64,000 nt of DNA from Desulforamulus putei DSM 12395 (GCF_900129195.1 NZ_FQUY01000016.1:1-64000); one strand, 5' to 3'. Shown: positions 1-9,730, counted from the stretch's first letter. Notes: generated from the letters alone by a model not told the origin. A program made the numbers and translations.

Positions 1-160
<160 letters not shown>

Positions 161-506
161 ATATCTTCAATATTTTTAAAGAGTTTTGGCTCTTTGTTAT
201 CCGTGAATTACTCGCCAGCGTCTTTGTTCACGCTTGACGAGGATGTGGTCTGTCACAGTTTCATCTTATATCGATGACTTTTGACTTGACCTGTTGTGCA
301 TCCATCATCCACTGTTTAGTTTTCAAAGACCAGCTTGTCAGGCCCGATCTCGCGATCGGAATTTTATCTTACCACAACTTTCACTGTTGTTGCAAGTGAA
401 AGTTGTGGTAATTTGCTGACCACCTTATCGACGGCAAGAAGCTCATCTTACCACTTTCATTGGCTTGTTGCAAGTGGTAATTTTAAACCGCCATCTTGCG
501 GCGACA
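161..506 (-). other. rRNA operon leader with two related stem-loops
   Basis: About 345 nt separate the promoter from the 16S gene. The stretch holds a 17-bp perfect stem (369-385 with 395-411; core ACCACAACTTTCACT) and a shorter sibling (448-456 with 472-480; TTACCACTT). Both are preceded by ATCTTACCAC-like sequence and share GTTGCAAGTG in the loop/right arm, so they look like a duplicated unit. A third small stem, CCGATC/GATCGG, lies at about 350. Such leaders usually carry antitermination and RNase III processing signals; assigning a role here is inference. No gene is seen. Confidence 0.6.
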
Positions 507-512
507 TTTATT

Positions 513-541
513 ATGTTAACACTTGTTAAAGAATTATGCAA
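513..541 (-). promoter_or_regulatory. rRNA operon promoter
   Basis: On the minus strand there is a -35 TTGCAT (541-536), a 17-bp spacer and a -10 TAACAT (518-513). Transcription would start near 506. The upstream side (542-610) is AT-rich and contains a direct repeat of GTTCTGTGATA, which could act as an UP-type element. Position before the 16S gene supports the call. Confidence 0.6.
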
Positions 542-622
542 GACCTTTTTTAAAAAGTGTTGTTGTTCTGTGATAATGTCACCTTATAACCGTTCTGTGA
601 TATTGTATTTTTTCTCTCATTT

Positions 623-2170
623 TTAAAATTTAAACTTATGAACCAACTCGTTTAAGTCGTCGGCCATCTTTGAAAGTTGTTCAGTGGCCGCCGTAACTTC
701 TTCAATGGCTGCGGTTTGTTCCTCGGTGGTTGCGGCTACATTTTGCACACCTTCAGAGATTTGTTCAGCAGCCATGGCTACGCTTTGCACCTGCCTGGCC
801 AGCTCCTCAACCGAACCAAGTATACCGATGAATTTATTGCCAACCTCCCGGACAACAACAGCTCCGTCGTTTGCTTGCTTGTTGCCGTTCTGCATAGCCA
901 GGACAGCCCTCTTTGACTCGACCTGGACCTGGCCGATGAGCTGGTTTATTTCCTTTGCAGCATTACCGGATTGTTCAGCCAGTTTTCTGACTTCCTCGGC
1001 AACCACCGCAAAACCGCGCCCCTGTTCTCCGGCCCTTGCCGCTTCAATGGCTGCGTTGAGGGCAAGCAAGTTTGTCTGTTCGGCGATGGCGGTTATCAGA
1101 TCAACAATTTGATTAACCTTCATGAGAGTATTTGAAAGCAAGTCAACAACTTTGGAGGCCTCGTCGCTGGTTGCCTTTATTAACTCCATTTGCCCGGTTA
1201 CCTGTTCTGCTCCTTGCGCCCCAAGTTCTGCTTCCCTGGCGGCTTGTCCTGACAGATCGGCTACATGTTTTGCGTTGTTGGCAACTTCTTGGACACTGGC
1301 AGCAACTTCAGTGACGGTGGCTGCTGTTTCAGAGGCACCGGCAGAGGTCTGCTGTGCCTGGGCAGCCAGCTGTCTGGATGAATCATTTAACTGGCCGGCA
1401 GCTTTTGTTAGTTTTTCCAGCACATCTTTGAAGCTCTCCCGCATCTTGTTCAGCGCCGTTGCCAGCTGGCCCAATTCATCGGATGACTTTATATCAACAG
1501 TCTCCCTGAAATCTCCGTCGGCATATTGCGAGGATACTTTACCAACCTGGCTGAGGGCCCTGGTGATTGGTTTGGTTATCAAATAGGCAAGCAATGACCC
1601 GGTAAGGATACCAATTGCCAGCAATATCAGAGAAAGCTTTTCTATCCTTTCCTCTGTGCCAGCCAGATTCTGCATAGCTGTGTCAAGGGACCTTTTCTGG
1701 TATTCAAGATATTTGTTTGTTTGAGTAAGAACTTTGGCATTGGCAGGAGCCGCCACATTTGACATATAAGAGGCAGCGGTCTGTTGCCCTTGTTCCTTAT
1801 AGAGTTGGATTATCGTCGGGGGAAACGGTTCGTATTCTCTCGCCGCTTGTTTCAACGGGTCAAATACTTCTCGATTTTTTGCATGCTTATCCAGAAAAGC
1901 AAGCTGCTCATCCGCTGTTTTTTTGGCTTCATCATAGTCACCGATAAACTTTTCATCTCCCGTGGCTAGGTAACCACGAACTGCTGCCCCTTGGCGGGCC
2001 ACATTCAAAGCAAATGAGTGGGCAGCATTCAGGTTGGGCAGCCTATGTTCTGCCAAATCATCTATATTTTCGCGTACCTGTTTTAATTGGTAGTAATTAT
2101 AGACCACCATAACAGACATCAAAATCAATAACGAGATAAACCCGGCCCATATTTTATGCGATATTTTCAT
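623..2170 (-). CDS. Methyl-accepting chemotaxis protein
   Basis: 515-aa transmembrane chemoreceptor. TM1 is at about residues 8-28, followed by an extracytoplasmic four-helix-bundle type sensor region, TM2 at about 178-198, a HAMP linker, and the long coiled-coil signalling domain. The conserved hairpin tip ([20 protein letters not shown]) is at about 360-380, where CheA and CheW dock. A strong AAAGGAGG lies 8 nt before the ATG. There is no C-terminal CheR-tethering pentapeptide. The gene stands alone and faces the rRNA promoter region; its ligand cannot be read from sequence. Confidence 0.95.
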   Translation of the reverse strand: MKISHKIWAGFISLLILMSVMVVYNYYQLKQVRENIDDLAEHRLPNLNAAHSFALNVARQGAAVRGYLATGDEKFIGDYDEAKKTADEQLAFLDKHAKNREVFDPLKQAAREYEPFPPTIIQLYKEQGQQTAASYMSNVAAPANAKVLTQTNKYLEYQKRSLDTAMQNLAGTEERIEKLSLILLAIGILTGSLLAYLITKPITRALSQVGKVSSQYADGDFRETVDIKSSDELGQLATALNKMRESFKDVLEKLTKAAGQLNDSSRQLAAQAQQTSAGASETAATVTEVAASVQEVANNAKHVADLSGQAAREAELGAQGAEQVTGQMELIKATSDEASKVVDLLSNTLMKVNQIVDLITAIAEQTNLLALNAAIEAARAGEQGRGFAVVAEEVRKLAEQSGNAAKEINQLIGQVQVESKRAVLAMQNGNKQANDGAVVVREVGNKFIGILGSVEELARQVQSVAMAAEQISEGVQNVAATTEEQTAAIEEVTAATEQLSKMADDLNELVHKFKF

Positions 2171-2348
2171 GGAACATCCTCCTTTTATCCTGTACTCTTT
2201 TCAAGGGAAAGTTCTTGGCTGGCTTTTCATGGAGTGTTTTCTTGTTCAAGGCGGGCCCGTTCGTTTTGGAGTCCTTGGATGTATTCACGTAATCCTTCTG
2301 AACACTTTTCTATTTCACGTTGGACTTCGTGGGGATGGTTTCACCGGG

Positions 2349-2665
2349 TCAACACCTACCTGATAATACTTTATCAGAGAAACGCCCACGAAACAAACCT
2401 TTTATTGGGTATTTTTTTATCCAAGCATCGGCTTCCTCTACCACTTGTCCCAGACGCTCCGAGGCGTCAAAGCGCTTAAAGAAAGCGTTGATTCGGGTTT
2501 GGATCTGGATATTTTCAGATAACTCTGTTATAATGGACGGCAAGCAAAGCACCTTCCTTTCGGTTGATGGGTTGTTTGCTAGCTCCATTATCCAGAAGAA
2601 AGAGGGTGTTTTTGCTTATTTATAAAATACCTTAGTTTATCATGTTTCAAGAAAAAGATCAACTG
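2349..2665 (-). mobile_element. Insertion-sequence remnant, copy 1
   Basis: The minus strand reads a 79-residue open frame beginning MELANNPSTERKVLCLP that ends without a recognisable catalytic motif. Its upstream end (about 2560-2665: ATAAATAAGCA, CACCCTCTTTCTT, then GAAACATGATAAACTAAGG) recurs at 8812-8945 in copy 2. The shared sequence is a promoter-like TATAAT, the first codons MELANNP and a terminal repeat of about 50 bp. I read it as a decayed IS or MITE derivative; the transposase family was not recognised. Beyond it, 2666-3065 holds no gene that I can support. Confidence 0.45.
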
Positions 2666-3085
2666 CGAAAGTTGAGTTGCTAAGTCCTATCCAGACCTCC
2701 ATAAGAGTAGTGCCGTCTGCCTTGTTCAGCGGTTTTCAGAAGAACAGGCATAACAAAATTATCGTTTCTTGTCCCAAAGATGAAGCTCCCTTGCGTGCTC
2801 ACTTTAATGAATCGAGAAAAACTCTTCGGCTCATTTTGATCTAAACATATACAAACAGTGCCCAGTAAAAAATAATTGCCCGGTCCAGAAGAAAAGTGCC
2901 GTTTTACGCGTCAGCCAAAAATCTGTACTTGCAGCTAATACCAGGGAACGTATGTCCGTTACATCAGAACATAAGGAAGCTGCCAGTAAGCGCGCTGCAA
3001 TTGAAGGAACGACTCAAGCCTTAAAGAGGGCACATGGCGCCCGCTTTTTGCAGGGGAATCAGGTATACAAAAGGAGGTGTTTCAT

Positions 3086-5008
3086 GTGGAAGCCGGTGTT
3101 AGAGAAATACTACAGTCCATCGTTCCCTTCAATACACTGAACCGGGATATACTGGAGGAAATTGCTCCTCAGTTGCATCTCCGCCGTTACAAAAAGGGGG
3201 AGTATGTTTTCCGGCAGGGTACCCCCAGCCTTGGTACTCTGTTTGTTCTTGTGGAGGGGTTGGCAGAAGTAACGGTAACCGGCGAGCGCGGCACCGAAAG
3301 TGTGGTGGGTTACCGCCGCCCTCACGAGTTTTTTGGCGAGACGGCATTTTTTACGGGTAACACCTATTCGGGTTCGGTACGCGCCAGGGAACCAATGGTC
3401 TGCCTGGTGATTCCCAGGGAAGTTTTTGAACGCCTGATGTACAATCACCATGGCGTGGCCCGCTTTTTCGACCAGGTACTGTTGGACCGGATGCGATCCC
3501 TTTATGAGGAGATTGTCAACGAGCAGTCTTTTGAGGCCTATGGAGCCTCGGAGTCCAGCCTTTTTCGCCGGCGTGTCAGTGAACTTATGTCCAGCCCGGT
3601 GGTCACCTGCCAACCTTCTGACCCGGTGACCGTAGTGGCCCGCCTTATGAGTGAGCGCAACATTAGTGCTGTAATCGTTGTTAACCGGCAGGGAGAACCG
3701 GCCGGACTGATTACTGAAAAGGGTCTGGTAGCAAAGCTGATTGCCCAACCCCGTAATCCGGAAGACTGTAACGCCGGGATGGTGATGGAAACAAATCTGG
3801 TGTCCTTGCCGCCTGACGCCTATTTGCACCAGGCCCTGCTGGCCGTGATTAAAGGGGGAGTCAAACACCTGGCGGTAGTGGAAGAAAAAAAACTGGTGGG
3901 GATCGTCACCCTCGTGGATTTGGTTAAAGCCCGCAGCACCGGCACCCTGTGGGCAGTCCACCGCATTGACGATCAGCAAACCCTGGCAGGTCTGGCAGAA
4001 ACCGGCCGGGAGGTGGACCTGCTGCTGAATGCTCTGGTGGCCGAAAAGGCACCTGTACCGGTGATCTTTGAAGTCATGTCCGAAATGCACGAGCGTTTAA
4101 CCAGAAAGGTGATTACCCTCTGTGAAGAGGAAATGGAGAAGGATGGCTACGGGCCACCACCACTGCCTTACTGTTGGCTAAACCTGGGTAGTGCCGGGCG
4201 CCGCGAGCAAACACTGCGCACCGATCAGGATAATGCCATTGTTTTTGCCGATCCGCCGCCTGATCAGGCATCTATTGTTACCAACTACTTCCTGCGCCTG
4301 GGGGAAAAGGTGGTGGAAGGATTGGCCCAGTGCGGTTTCACCAAGTGCCGGGGGATGGTTATGGCCTCTAACCCCAAATGGTGCCGTTCAGTTAGTGATT
4401 GGCGAAAGATTATTGACATATGGATTAAACGACTGGATCCCGCCGAAGTTCGGATGCTTACCATTTTCCTTGACTTTCGCCCGGTATACGGGGAGGCCCT
4501 GCTGGCCAAATCACTTTGGGAGCAATTTTTTACGTCTTTCCGTACCCCCAATCCAGCTTCACACCTGCTGACCGATGACGAATTACAATACCGTCCGCCA
4601 CTGGGTTTCCGCAATAACATTATCACCGAAAAGTCCGGTCCGCACCGGGATGAAATAAACTTAAAAACAGCGGCCGGGGTACACATTGTGAACTGCCTGC
4701 GCATTTTTGCCATCAATTATGGCATAACCGAAACATCTACCCTCGGACGTCTCCGGGAACTGGTGACGCTGGGCGCCATTGGCCAAGACGAGGCAGAATA
4801 TATTCAGGCAGCTTATGAAACCATTATGATGTTCCGCATACGGGAAAACCTGCGCAAGCACCAGCAAGGAAAGGAACCGGACGATTACATTAACCCGTAC
4901 CGGCTCAGCAAACGGGAGCAGGACATCCTTCGGGATTCTCTTTCGGTCATTGTAAGGCTGCAGAAATTAACTAACAAATTTTTTACTGATCCATGGCGAA
5001 GTAGATAA
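3086..5008 (+). CDS. cNMP-binding / CBS / DUF294 nucleotidyltransferase-like protein
   Basis: Signal-transduction protein of about 640 aa. An N-terminal cyclic-nucleotide-binding fold (about 15-125) is followed by a CBS pair (about 165-285), a DUF294 nucleotidyltransferase-like domain with GSAGRREQ and DQDNA motifs (from about 367), and the DUF294 C-terminal helical domain. A GTG at 3086 is chosen because AAGGAGG (3071-3077) sits 8 nt upstream; the in-frame GTG at 3077 overlaps that SD. Proteins of this layout are commonly encoded beside acetate/SSS symporters and DnaQ-type exonucleases, which is exactly the neighbourhood here, so a role in tuning the carrier is likely but not shown. Confidence 0.9.
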   Translation: MEAGVREILQSIVPFNTLNRDILEEIAPQLHLRRYKKGEYVFRQGTPSLGTLFVLVEGLAEVTVTGERGTESVVGYRRPHEFFGETAFFTGNTYSGSVRAREPMVCLVIPREVFERLMYNHHGVARFFDQVLLDRMRSLYEEIVNEQSFEAYGASESSLFRRRVSELMSSPVVTCQPSDPVTVVARLMSERNISAVIVVNRQGEPAGLITEKGLVAKLIAQPRNPEDCNAGMVMETNLVSLPPDAYLHQALLAVIKGGVKHLAVVEEKKLVGIVTLVDLVKARSTGTLWAVHRIDDQQTLAGLAETGREVDLLLNALVAEKAPVPVIFEVMSEMHERLTRKVITLCEEEMEKDGYGPPPLPYCWLNLGSAGRREQTLRTDQDNAIVFADPPPDQASIVTNYFLRLGEKVVEGLAQCGFTKCRGMVMASNPKWCRSVSDWRKIIDIWIKRLDPAEVRMLTIFLDFRPVYGEALLAKSLWEQFFTSFRTPNPASHLLTDDELQYRPPLGFRNNIITEKSGPHRDEINLKTAAGVHIVNCLRIFAINYGITETSTLGRLRELVTLGAIGQDEAEYIQAAYETIMMFRIRENLRKHQQGKEPDDYINPYRLSKREQDILRDSLSVIVRLQKLTNKFFTDPWRSR

Positions 5009-5046
5009 AAGACGTCCGCCTGACTTATACAGGCGGACGTCTTTTT
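5007..5046. terminator. Bidirectional terminator
   Basis: Perfect 16-bp stem (5007-5022 with 5030-5045; AAAAGACGTCCGCCTG) with a 7-nt loop, a T-run on the plus side and an A-run on the other. It lies between two convergent genes and can serve both. Confidence 0.9.
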
Positions 5047-5057
5047 ATAAATATGAA

Positions 5058-5768
5058 TTAGTACAAGCTGCAATAACAGAGAAAATCAGCAAGGTCACGG
5101 AGATTTTTAATACCCCGTTGTTCCAGTTGGGGAAACATAGCTTTTAGCAGCCGCGCCGTCATCAAGGAATCGCCCAAGGCGGTATGCCGTCCCTCCACCG
5201 GGATGCCGTAGGCCCGGGCCATATCTTCCAGCGAGCGATGCCGCCAATGGGGATGCAGTATTCGCCCCAGAACAAATACATCAAGGCTATGGGCAGCACA
5301 TAGAGCGTCCCTCCCGGCGCTGCGCAGTGCCGGGTTGAGAAAGGCCAGATCAAATCCAACATTGTAGCCGGTAATAATGCCACCCCTGGCAAAATCCAGG
5401 AATTGGGGCAGGATTTCCTCAAGGCGGGGTTGACCGGCCAGCATTTGGCCGTCAATCCCGGTAATGGAGGTGGCAAGCTCCGGGACGGGCCGCTGAGGAT
5501 CAATTAAGGTAGAGAAACGGTCGGGAGCAACTTCTCCACCGATTAAACGTACTGCCGCCAGAGAAATTACCCGGTCACCATGCTCCGGCTTAAGCCCGGT
5601 GGTCTCGCAATCCACCACCACAAAACACTGCTCCCGCAGGGGTACCTCCGGGTCGTGCAGGCCGAAGCGACCTGCCGTGGGCTGTTGCACAAACTTCCCT
5701 CGGGCCAATGCCCTGCTCCCCTGCCCTAGGGATTTCAACATATTGAATAACAGGTTGTTTGAAACCAT
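5058..5768 (-). CDS. DEDDh 3'-5' exonuclease (PolC/DnaQ epsilon-like)
   Basis: 236 aa. The DnaQ-type motifs are all visible: ExoI VVDCETTGL (about 51-59), ExoII GYNVGFDLAF (about 122-131) and ExoIII HTALGDSLMTARL (about 196-208), giving the D-E-D-D-H set that binds two metals. It lacks polymerase domains, so it is a stand-alone proofreading/RNase T-like nuclease. The start has a weak SD (AAAGGCTGAAGCGGG) and lies 15 nt after the small membrane peptide gene, so it is probably the last gene of the DUF485-symporter operon. That linkage is common in other bacteria but its reason is unknown. Confidence 0.9.
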   Translation of the reverse strand: MVSNNLLFNMLKSLGQGSRALARGKFVQQPTAGRFGLHDPEVPLREQCFVVVDCETTGLKPEHGDRVISLAAVRLIGGEVAPDRFSTLIDPQRPVPELATSITGIDGQMLAGQPRLEEILPQFLDFARGGIITGYNVGFDLAFLNPALRSAGRDALCAAHSLDVFVLGRILHPHWRHRSLEDMARAYGIPVEGRHTALGDSLMTARLLKAMFPQLEQRGIKNLRDLADFLCYCSLY

Positions 5769-5783
5769 CCCGCTTCAGCCTTT

Positions 5784-5954
5784 CTACCAGCGGGGCCAGA
5801 AGACGGCCATGCCCGCCCCGCTAAGTACCGCCAGGCCAAGACCCATGGCTGCGGAGAGCCCCCAACATTCCACTGCGGCCCAGATTAAACCGAGAACAGC
5901 CAGATAAGCAGTGTACAAAACCGTACCCCGCCGCCAGGATTTACGTGCCACCAT
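5784..5954 (-). CDS. 56-aa membrane peptide in the symporter operon
   Basis: Short frame reading MVARKSWRRGTVLYTAYLAV at its start and ending in FWPRW, with two hydrophobic segments (about 12-30 and 35-52) after a basic N-terminus, so inside-in topology is likely. An SD (AGGGGGG) lies 4-5 nt before ATG 5954. It fills the gap between the symporter stop (5975) and the exonuclease start (5768) with 15-20 nt spacers on both sides, as expected of an operon gene. No family recognised; a small accessory subunit of the carrier is one possibility. Confidence 0.7.
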   Translation of the reverse strand: MVARKSWRRGTVLYTAYLAVLGLIWAAVECWGLSAAMGLGLAVLSGAGMAVFWPRW

Positions 5955-5974
5955 GAATCCCCCCTGCTTGCTTT

Positions 5975-8029
5975 TTAATGGGTACCTGCCGGTGCCGGAT
6001 TCGACCCATCCTTAATATACTCGTCTCTTAAGGCCAATTCTTCCGGAGCGTGCAATACCAGCATCTTACGGCCGGCATCACGGGGCACCGCATCCGGAGT
6101 GAGCAAGGAAACAACAAAGATCAGGATCAGGGCGAGGGGGACTGCCCAGATTGCCGGTTGTTCGGCCAGGGACCGGATAACAGGGTTTGCTGCATAAAAG
6201 GCGCCAAGGGACGGAATCACTTTTTTATCCGCCAGCATTACCGACACAATGGCCACCAGGGCTGAAATGCCCCCACCAAGCATACCTGTTGCCGCTCCGA
6301 TAAAACTGGTCCTGCGCCACCATATGCTTACGATAAGCATTGGGAAGTAGGATGCCGCAGCAATGGCGAAGGCCCAGCCAACCATCATATTAATGTCGAA
6401 GTTCTCTACCATAGTTCCCAGAATCATGGCCGTTACCCCCCCGCCGACGGCGGCAATGCGGAAGGCCCTCAGGCGCTGGCCGGGAGAAGCCTGCGGGTTA
6501 ATCATATTCCCGTAGATATCATGGGCCAGGGCTCCTGTAATGGAAACCAGCAGGCCCGAGAAGGTGGTCATAAAGCCGGCAAAGGCTCCGGCCGAGGTGA
6601 TCCCCGAGAGCAGGTCTCCCAGATAAGGCATTGCCCCGTTTAAGATATGAGGCATGGTCAAAACCACTGAATCTGTGCTAAAGGCGCCGCCGGTAACGGC
6701 ATATAGATGCGGTACCAAATTACGACCTAAGGCTCCCCACATGGGCGGGAACACATAGAAACAGCCCAGCAATATCAGTACCCAAAAAGCAGTACGCTTG
6801 GCTGTCCGGCCGTCCGGATTGGTGTAAAACCGCACCAGGATGTGGGGCAGACCGGCGGTACCGCAGATGATGGCCAGAATCAGAGAATAGGTGTAAAGGA
6901 GCGGGTGCCCGTACTTACTGGTAAAAGGTCCGTAGGGTTCCAGCCACTTTTTATCTGGCGGGGCATTGGGCACTTTCTCACCTTTGGGATACATGATCTG
7001 TACATTTTCTTTACCGGCGGCAGGAAAGACGGTAAGTTTGACCGGCACGGTTTTGGGTTTGCCGTCGCTGCCGGGGGAACCTGCAGGCACAGGGTCGCTG
7101 ACGGTAAAACTGCTGCCGGGCGGAAAGATATAAAGAGTAACTTTTTTCCCGGCAATATCCCGTGTAGTGGTTTGGCCGGGCAACCCGGAGATGATCATCT
7201 TCTCCGCCGGGACAGTGGCCCCGTTGGGCAGAGGCTTGGCCGTTGCTACTGCTACTTCCGCCCCGTTGACAAAGGTGGCTGTAGCCCCGGCATTAAAAAT
7301 AATTTCATTGGATGGTGCCTGCGGCTTATAGGAGACGGTTGTGTCCTCCTTAAACTGAGGTATAGATTTGCCAGCTTCACCCTGGTTACCGATTTTGCTC
7401 ATATGCTGCTGGTAACCCCCAACCATGGAAAAAAGAATAAATATAGGGAGAGAGATGGCAAACATCTTAACCCAGTACTGAAAAGCCTGCACAAAGGTAA
7501 TCCCTTTCATGCCGCCTAAAGCCACGTTAAAGGTGATAACAGCTCCAACCAGAACAACGCCAACCCAGTAGGGAGTGTGCAGGATATTAACCAGTGCTAC
7601 TCCTGCCCCCTTCATCTGCGGCATGGTGTAAAAAAAGCCGATAACCAGAACAAAGATAACTGCAATTTTACGAAAAAGCGGGCTGGAGAAGCGCCCCTCG
7701 GCAAAATCCGGGATGGTGTAGGCGCCGAATCTTCGCAGTGGGCTGGCAATAAACAGCAACAGAAAAAGATAACCGGCTGCATACAAGGCTGGATACCAAA
7801 GTACGTCGTAACCGAATTTCATAACCATGCCGGCTATCCCCATAAAAGAGGCCGCCGATAGATATTCGCCCGAGATGGCTGCGGAATTCATGGGTACGCT
7901 GACGGAACGGGAGGCAACATAAAGATCCGCTGCGCTGCGCACCGAACGCTGTACGTAAAAACCAAGTCCGATGGTGCCGATCACCAGCACGGTTACACAT
8001 AGTAAGGGAATCCAAGAAATACCGGTCAT
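5975..8029 (-). CDS. actP: Sodium:solute symporter (acetate/ActP-like) with a large loop insertion
   Basis: 684-aa SSS-family carrier with about 13 membrane segments; the N-terminal ISGEYLSAASFMG and DVLWYPALYAAGYLF regions are typical of ActP-type cation/acetate symporters. It is some 130 residues longer than E. coli ActP. The excess is a hydrophilic stretch at about residues 205-370, rich in P, G, T and V and lacking membrane segments, placed between TM helices. SD AGGAGG lies 7 nt before ATG 8029. It follows the DUF485 gene by 12 nt, the standard pair. Substrate is probably acetate or another short carboxylate. Confidence 0.9.
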   Translation of the reverse strand: MTGISWIPLLCVTVLVIGTIGLGFYVQRSVRSAADLYVASRSVSVPMNSAAISGEYLSAASFMGIAGMVMKFGYDVLWYPALYAAGYLFLLLFIASPLRRFGAYTIPDFAEGRFSSPLFRKIAVIFVLVIGFFYTMPQMKGAGVALVNILHTPYWVGVVLVGAVITFNVALGGMKGITFVQAFQYWVKMFAISLPIFILFSMVGGYQQHMSKIGNQGEAGKSIPQFKEDTTVSYKPQAPSNEIIFNAGATATFVNGAEVAVATAKPLPNGATVPAEKMIISGLPGQTTTRDIAGKKVTLYIFPPGSSFTVSDPVPAGSPGSDGKPKTVPVKLTVFPAAGKENVQIMYPKGEKVPNAPPDKKWLEPYGPFTSKYGHPLLYTYSLILAIICGTAGLPHILVRFYTNPDGRTAKRTAFWVLILLGCFYVFPPMWGALGRNLVPHLYAVTGGAFSTDSVVLTMPHILNGAMPYLGDLLSGITSAGAFAGFMTTFSGLLVSITGALAHDIYGNMINPQASPGQRLRAFRIAAVGGGVTAMILGTMVENFDINMMVGWAFAIAAASYFPMLIVSIWWRRTSFIGAATGMLGGGISALVAIVSVMLADKKVIPSLGAFYAANPVIRSLAEQPAIWAVPLALILIFVVSLLTPDAVPRDAGRKMLVLHAPEELALRDEYIKDGSNPAPAGTH

Positions 8030-8041
8030 TTTCTTTACCTC

Positions 8042-8380
8042 CTAAAACTTTTTGGCACGCTTGGCAATTGCGTGTTCAAGATCCAGCGAGAGTTTTACAT
8101 AGATATAAGCAACCGCCCACGTCAACGGGTAGAACAGGACGCCAAGAAAAAGCCAACTCCCTGTGAAACCAAAAATACGGGCATTGGCAAAGGACGGCAG
8201 ATAGAAGTTTACCAAAGGCAGGCCAAGGAGAATGACAACAAATACGGCAAAAAGAGCCAAGCTTAAACGCAGTTGCTTAAACATAATTAAGTTTAGAAAT
8301 TCCTGGCTATACAAATCCATGGGTTTTGCATCCGGTGAAGATGGTTGGTCGATGGTATTTTTCTGTGTAGCAACCTCCAT
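8042..8380 (-). CDS. DUF485 small membrane protein
   Basis: 112 aa with two membrane helices (about 36-58 and 74-96) and the DUF485 signature region (LALFAVFVVILLGLPLVNF and WAVAYIYVKLS). DUF485 proteins (YjcH) are encoded directly upstream of ActP-type symporters, as here, and are thought to help assembly or activity of the carrier. SD CAGGAGGG lies 6 nt before ATG. It is the first gene of the operon DUF485 - symporter - 56-aa peptide - exonuclease. Confidence 0.93.
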   Translation of the reverse strand: MEVATQKNTIDQPSSPDAKPMDLYSQEFLNLIMFKQLRLSLALFAVFVVILLGLPLVNFYLPSFANARIFGFTGSWLFLGVLFYPLTWAVAYIYVKLSLDLEHAIAKRAKKF

Positions 8381-8811
8381 GTTTTTCCCTCCTGATTCTT
8401 TATTTCACTTTGCCTGTCAAACAGTTCACAGACTTTTGTCTATCGTAAATTCTTTTTCTTTACAGCCGGCACTATTTCTCTTTCATGTGACCCATCCTCC
8501 CTCGTGAAAGCCTTCTTTTTTTAGTACATTTCCATTATAGTTACCCGGCAACATCAGGTCTAACAAGATTCCGCCAAGTGCGGTATTTTCGTGTTAATAG
8601 CCATGCTTTCAAGAAAGGCTGCCCGGGCACAAAAATGCTGCATTTCCTCTAAACCGTTAACAGTAAAAAAACCCACGCCAGTTACCATAACTGGCAGCCA
8701 ATTAGTAAGCCATTATTTGCTTACCGTTTAACCGGGTTTATGACAAACTGTAGGCTGTAAATTACTGCTTAAACAAGAAATACTAAAAAACGTTCAACCC
8801 GGGTTTAGTTA
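8381..8811. other. Non-coding stretch upstream of the DUF485 operon
   Basis: No gene seen. There are short palindromes at about 8679-8697 (GCCAGTTA/TAACTGGC) and 8708-8728 (GTAAGC/GCTTAC), then GTTTAACCGGGTTT-like repeats running into the IS remnant. The operon promoter is presumably here but no clear -35/-10 pair was found. Confidence 0.4.
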
Positions 8812-8945
8812 TAGGATGTTTTATAAATAAGCAAAACACCCTCTTTCTGGTATAATGGAGCTAGCAAACAACCCATAAACCGAAAAGGGGGGTGCTTATT
8901 TATGAAAAATTTAGTTTTATCATGTTTCAAGAAAATGATTAACTG
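8812..8945 (+). mobile_element. Insertion-sequence/MITE remnant, copy 2
   Basis: Shares with copy 1 (2349-2665) the blocks ATAAATAAGCAAAACACCC, a TATAAT box, and ATGGAGCTAGCAAACAACCC (MELANNP), after which a stop occurs at once. The right side GGTGCTTATTTATGAAAAA and CATGTTTCAAGAAAATGATT is the inverse of the left terminus. It is therefore a roughly 130-bp internally deleted element with inverted ends, that is, a MITE-like derivative of the same IS. Confidence 0.5.
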
Positions 8946-9290
8946 TCACAAGCAACCTTTTCATAAATTGCCCCCCTTTATTATTTGATAACCGAGTATA
9001 AAAGAATGCCAGTGTTCAGTAAATAAAACACCGGTCAACAACCATATTAACCGGTCCAACCGCTTACCAATGACGGCGGGCCGTTTCCTCTTGCTGGGGA
9101 AATCCGTTTTAATATAATGACGGGAAACATAGGGAGTATCCACCACCGCCAGGGTGCTGCCGTCCCCCTCTCCCCATATGATCCGTTCGGAGACCAAAAT
9201 AGTATAAACATGACATTTGGCCTAGAGGAAAAAAGCAATTTTTGTAAAATAGATATAAATAAGAACGAATATTGACAAGGTGGTAAATTC

Positions 9291-9725
9291 TTGATTAATA
9301 TGAAAAACTTGAAATTTACAACGGAAAAAATTGAAGATTTTACTCTTTCCGGGGACTTCGATCAGCTTTGCAACCTTTGCGGCTGCACCGGAGCTGAAAT
9401 ACAACCCGACGTTGAATATGTGAACAACAAGGATGTAAAAAGCCTCTGTTTGTCAATCTATTGTTCATCCAAGGAATGTAGGAATTTATCCTACTATGAC
9501 TTCCTTTTGGAAAATAAATTAACAGCCAGCGCCTCTGTGGAGGATTTTATACCGTTGCCAAAGGGTCTGAAAATAATCTGCAATCAATGCGGCAATCAAG
9601 ATATACAGGTTAAAGTGAAAATGGAACAATCGGGTTTTAAGTATGTCTGCGACCTTGTCAATGTATCCCTCTCCTGCTCCTGCGGCAATTGCGCGCAGCA
9701 TCAGTTCCTGGGGAAATATTTCTAG
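9291..9725 (+). CDS. Cys-rich hypothetical protein
   Basis: 144 aa with four cysteine pairs or near-pairs: CNLCGC (about 27-32), CSSKEC (about 58-63), CNQCG (about 97-101) and CSCGNC (about 131-136). That suggests one or two zinc ribbons. TTG 9291 is chosen because AAGGTGG lies 6 nt before it; ATG 9300 is the alternative. No family recognised. It is a monocistronic gene closed by the palindromic terminator that follows. To its left (8946-9290) I see no supportable gene. Confidence 0.6.
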   Translation: MINMKNLKFTTEKIEDFTLSGDFDQLCNLCGCTGAEIQPDVEYVNNKDVKSLCLSIYCSSKECRNLSYYDFLLENKLTASASVEDFIPLPKGLKIICNQCGNQDIQVKVKMEQSGFKYVCDLVNVSLSCSCGNCAQHQFLGKYF

Positions 9726-9730
9726 CGGTA

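Noticed and set aside
2234-2345. Coiled-coil-like minus-strand fragment (EVQREIEKCSEGLREYIQGL)
   Set aside because: Looks protein-like but is short, has no start or SD and lies between the MCP gene and the IS remnant; too weak to list.
3110-4090. 326-codon minus-strand frame within the DUF294 gene
   Set aside because: Shadow of the plus-strand gene: no SD, biased His/Gln composition, and no family resemblance.
8961-9197. 78-aa minus-strand frame
   Set aside because: No SD and no recognisable domain; composition not distinctive. It may be a fragment of a lost gene but cannot be supported.
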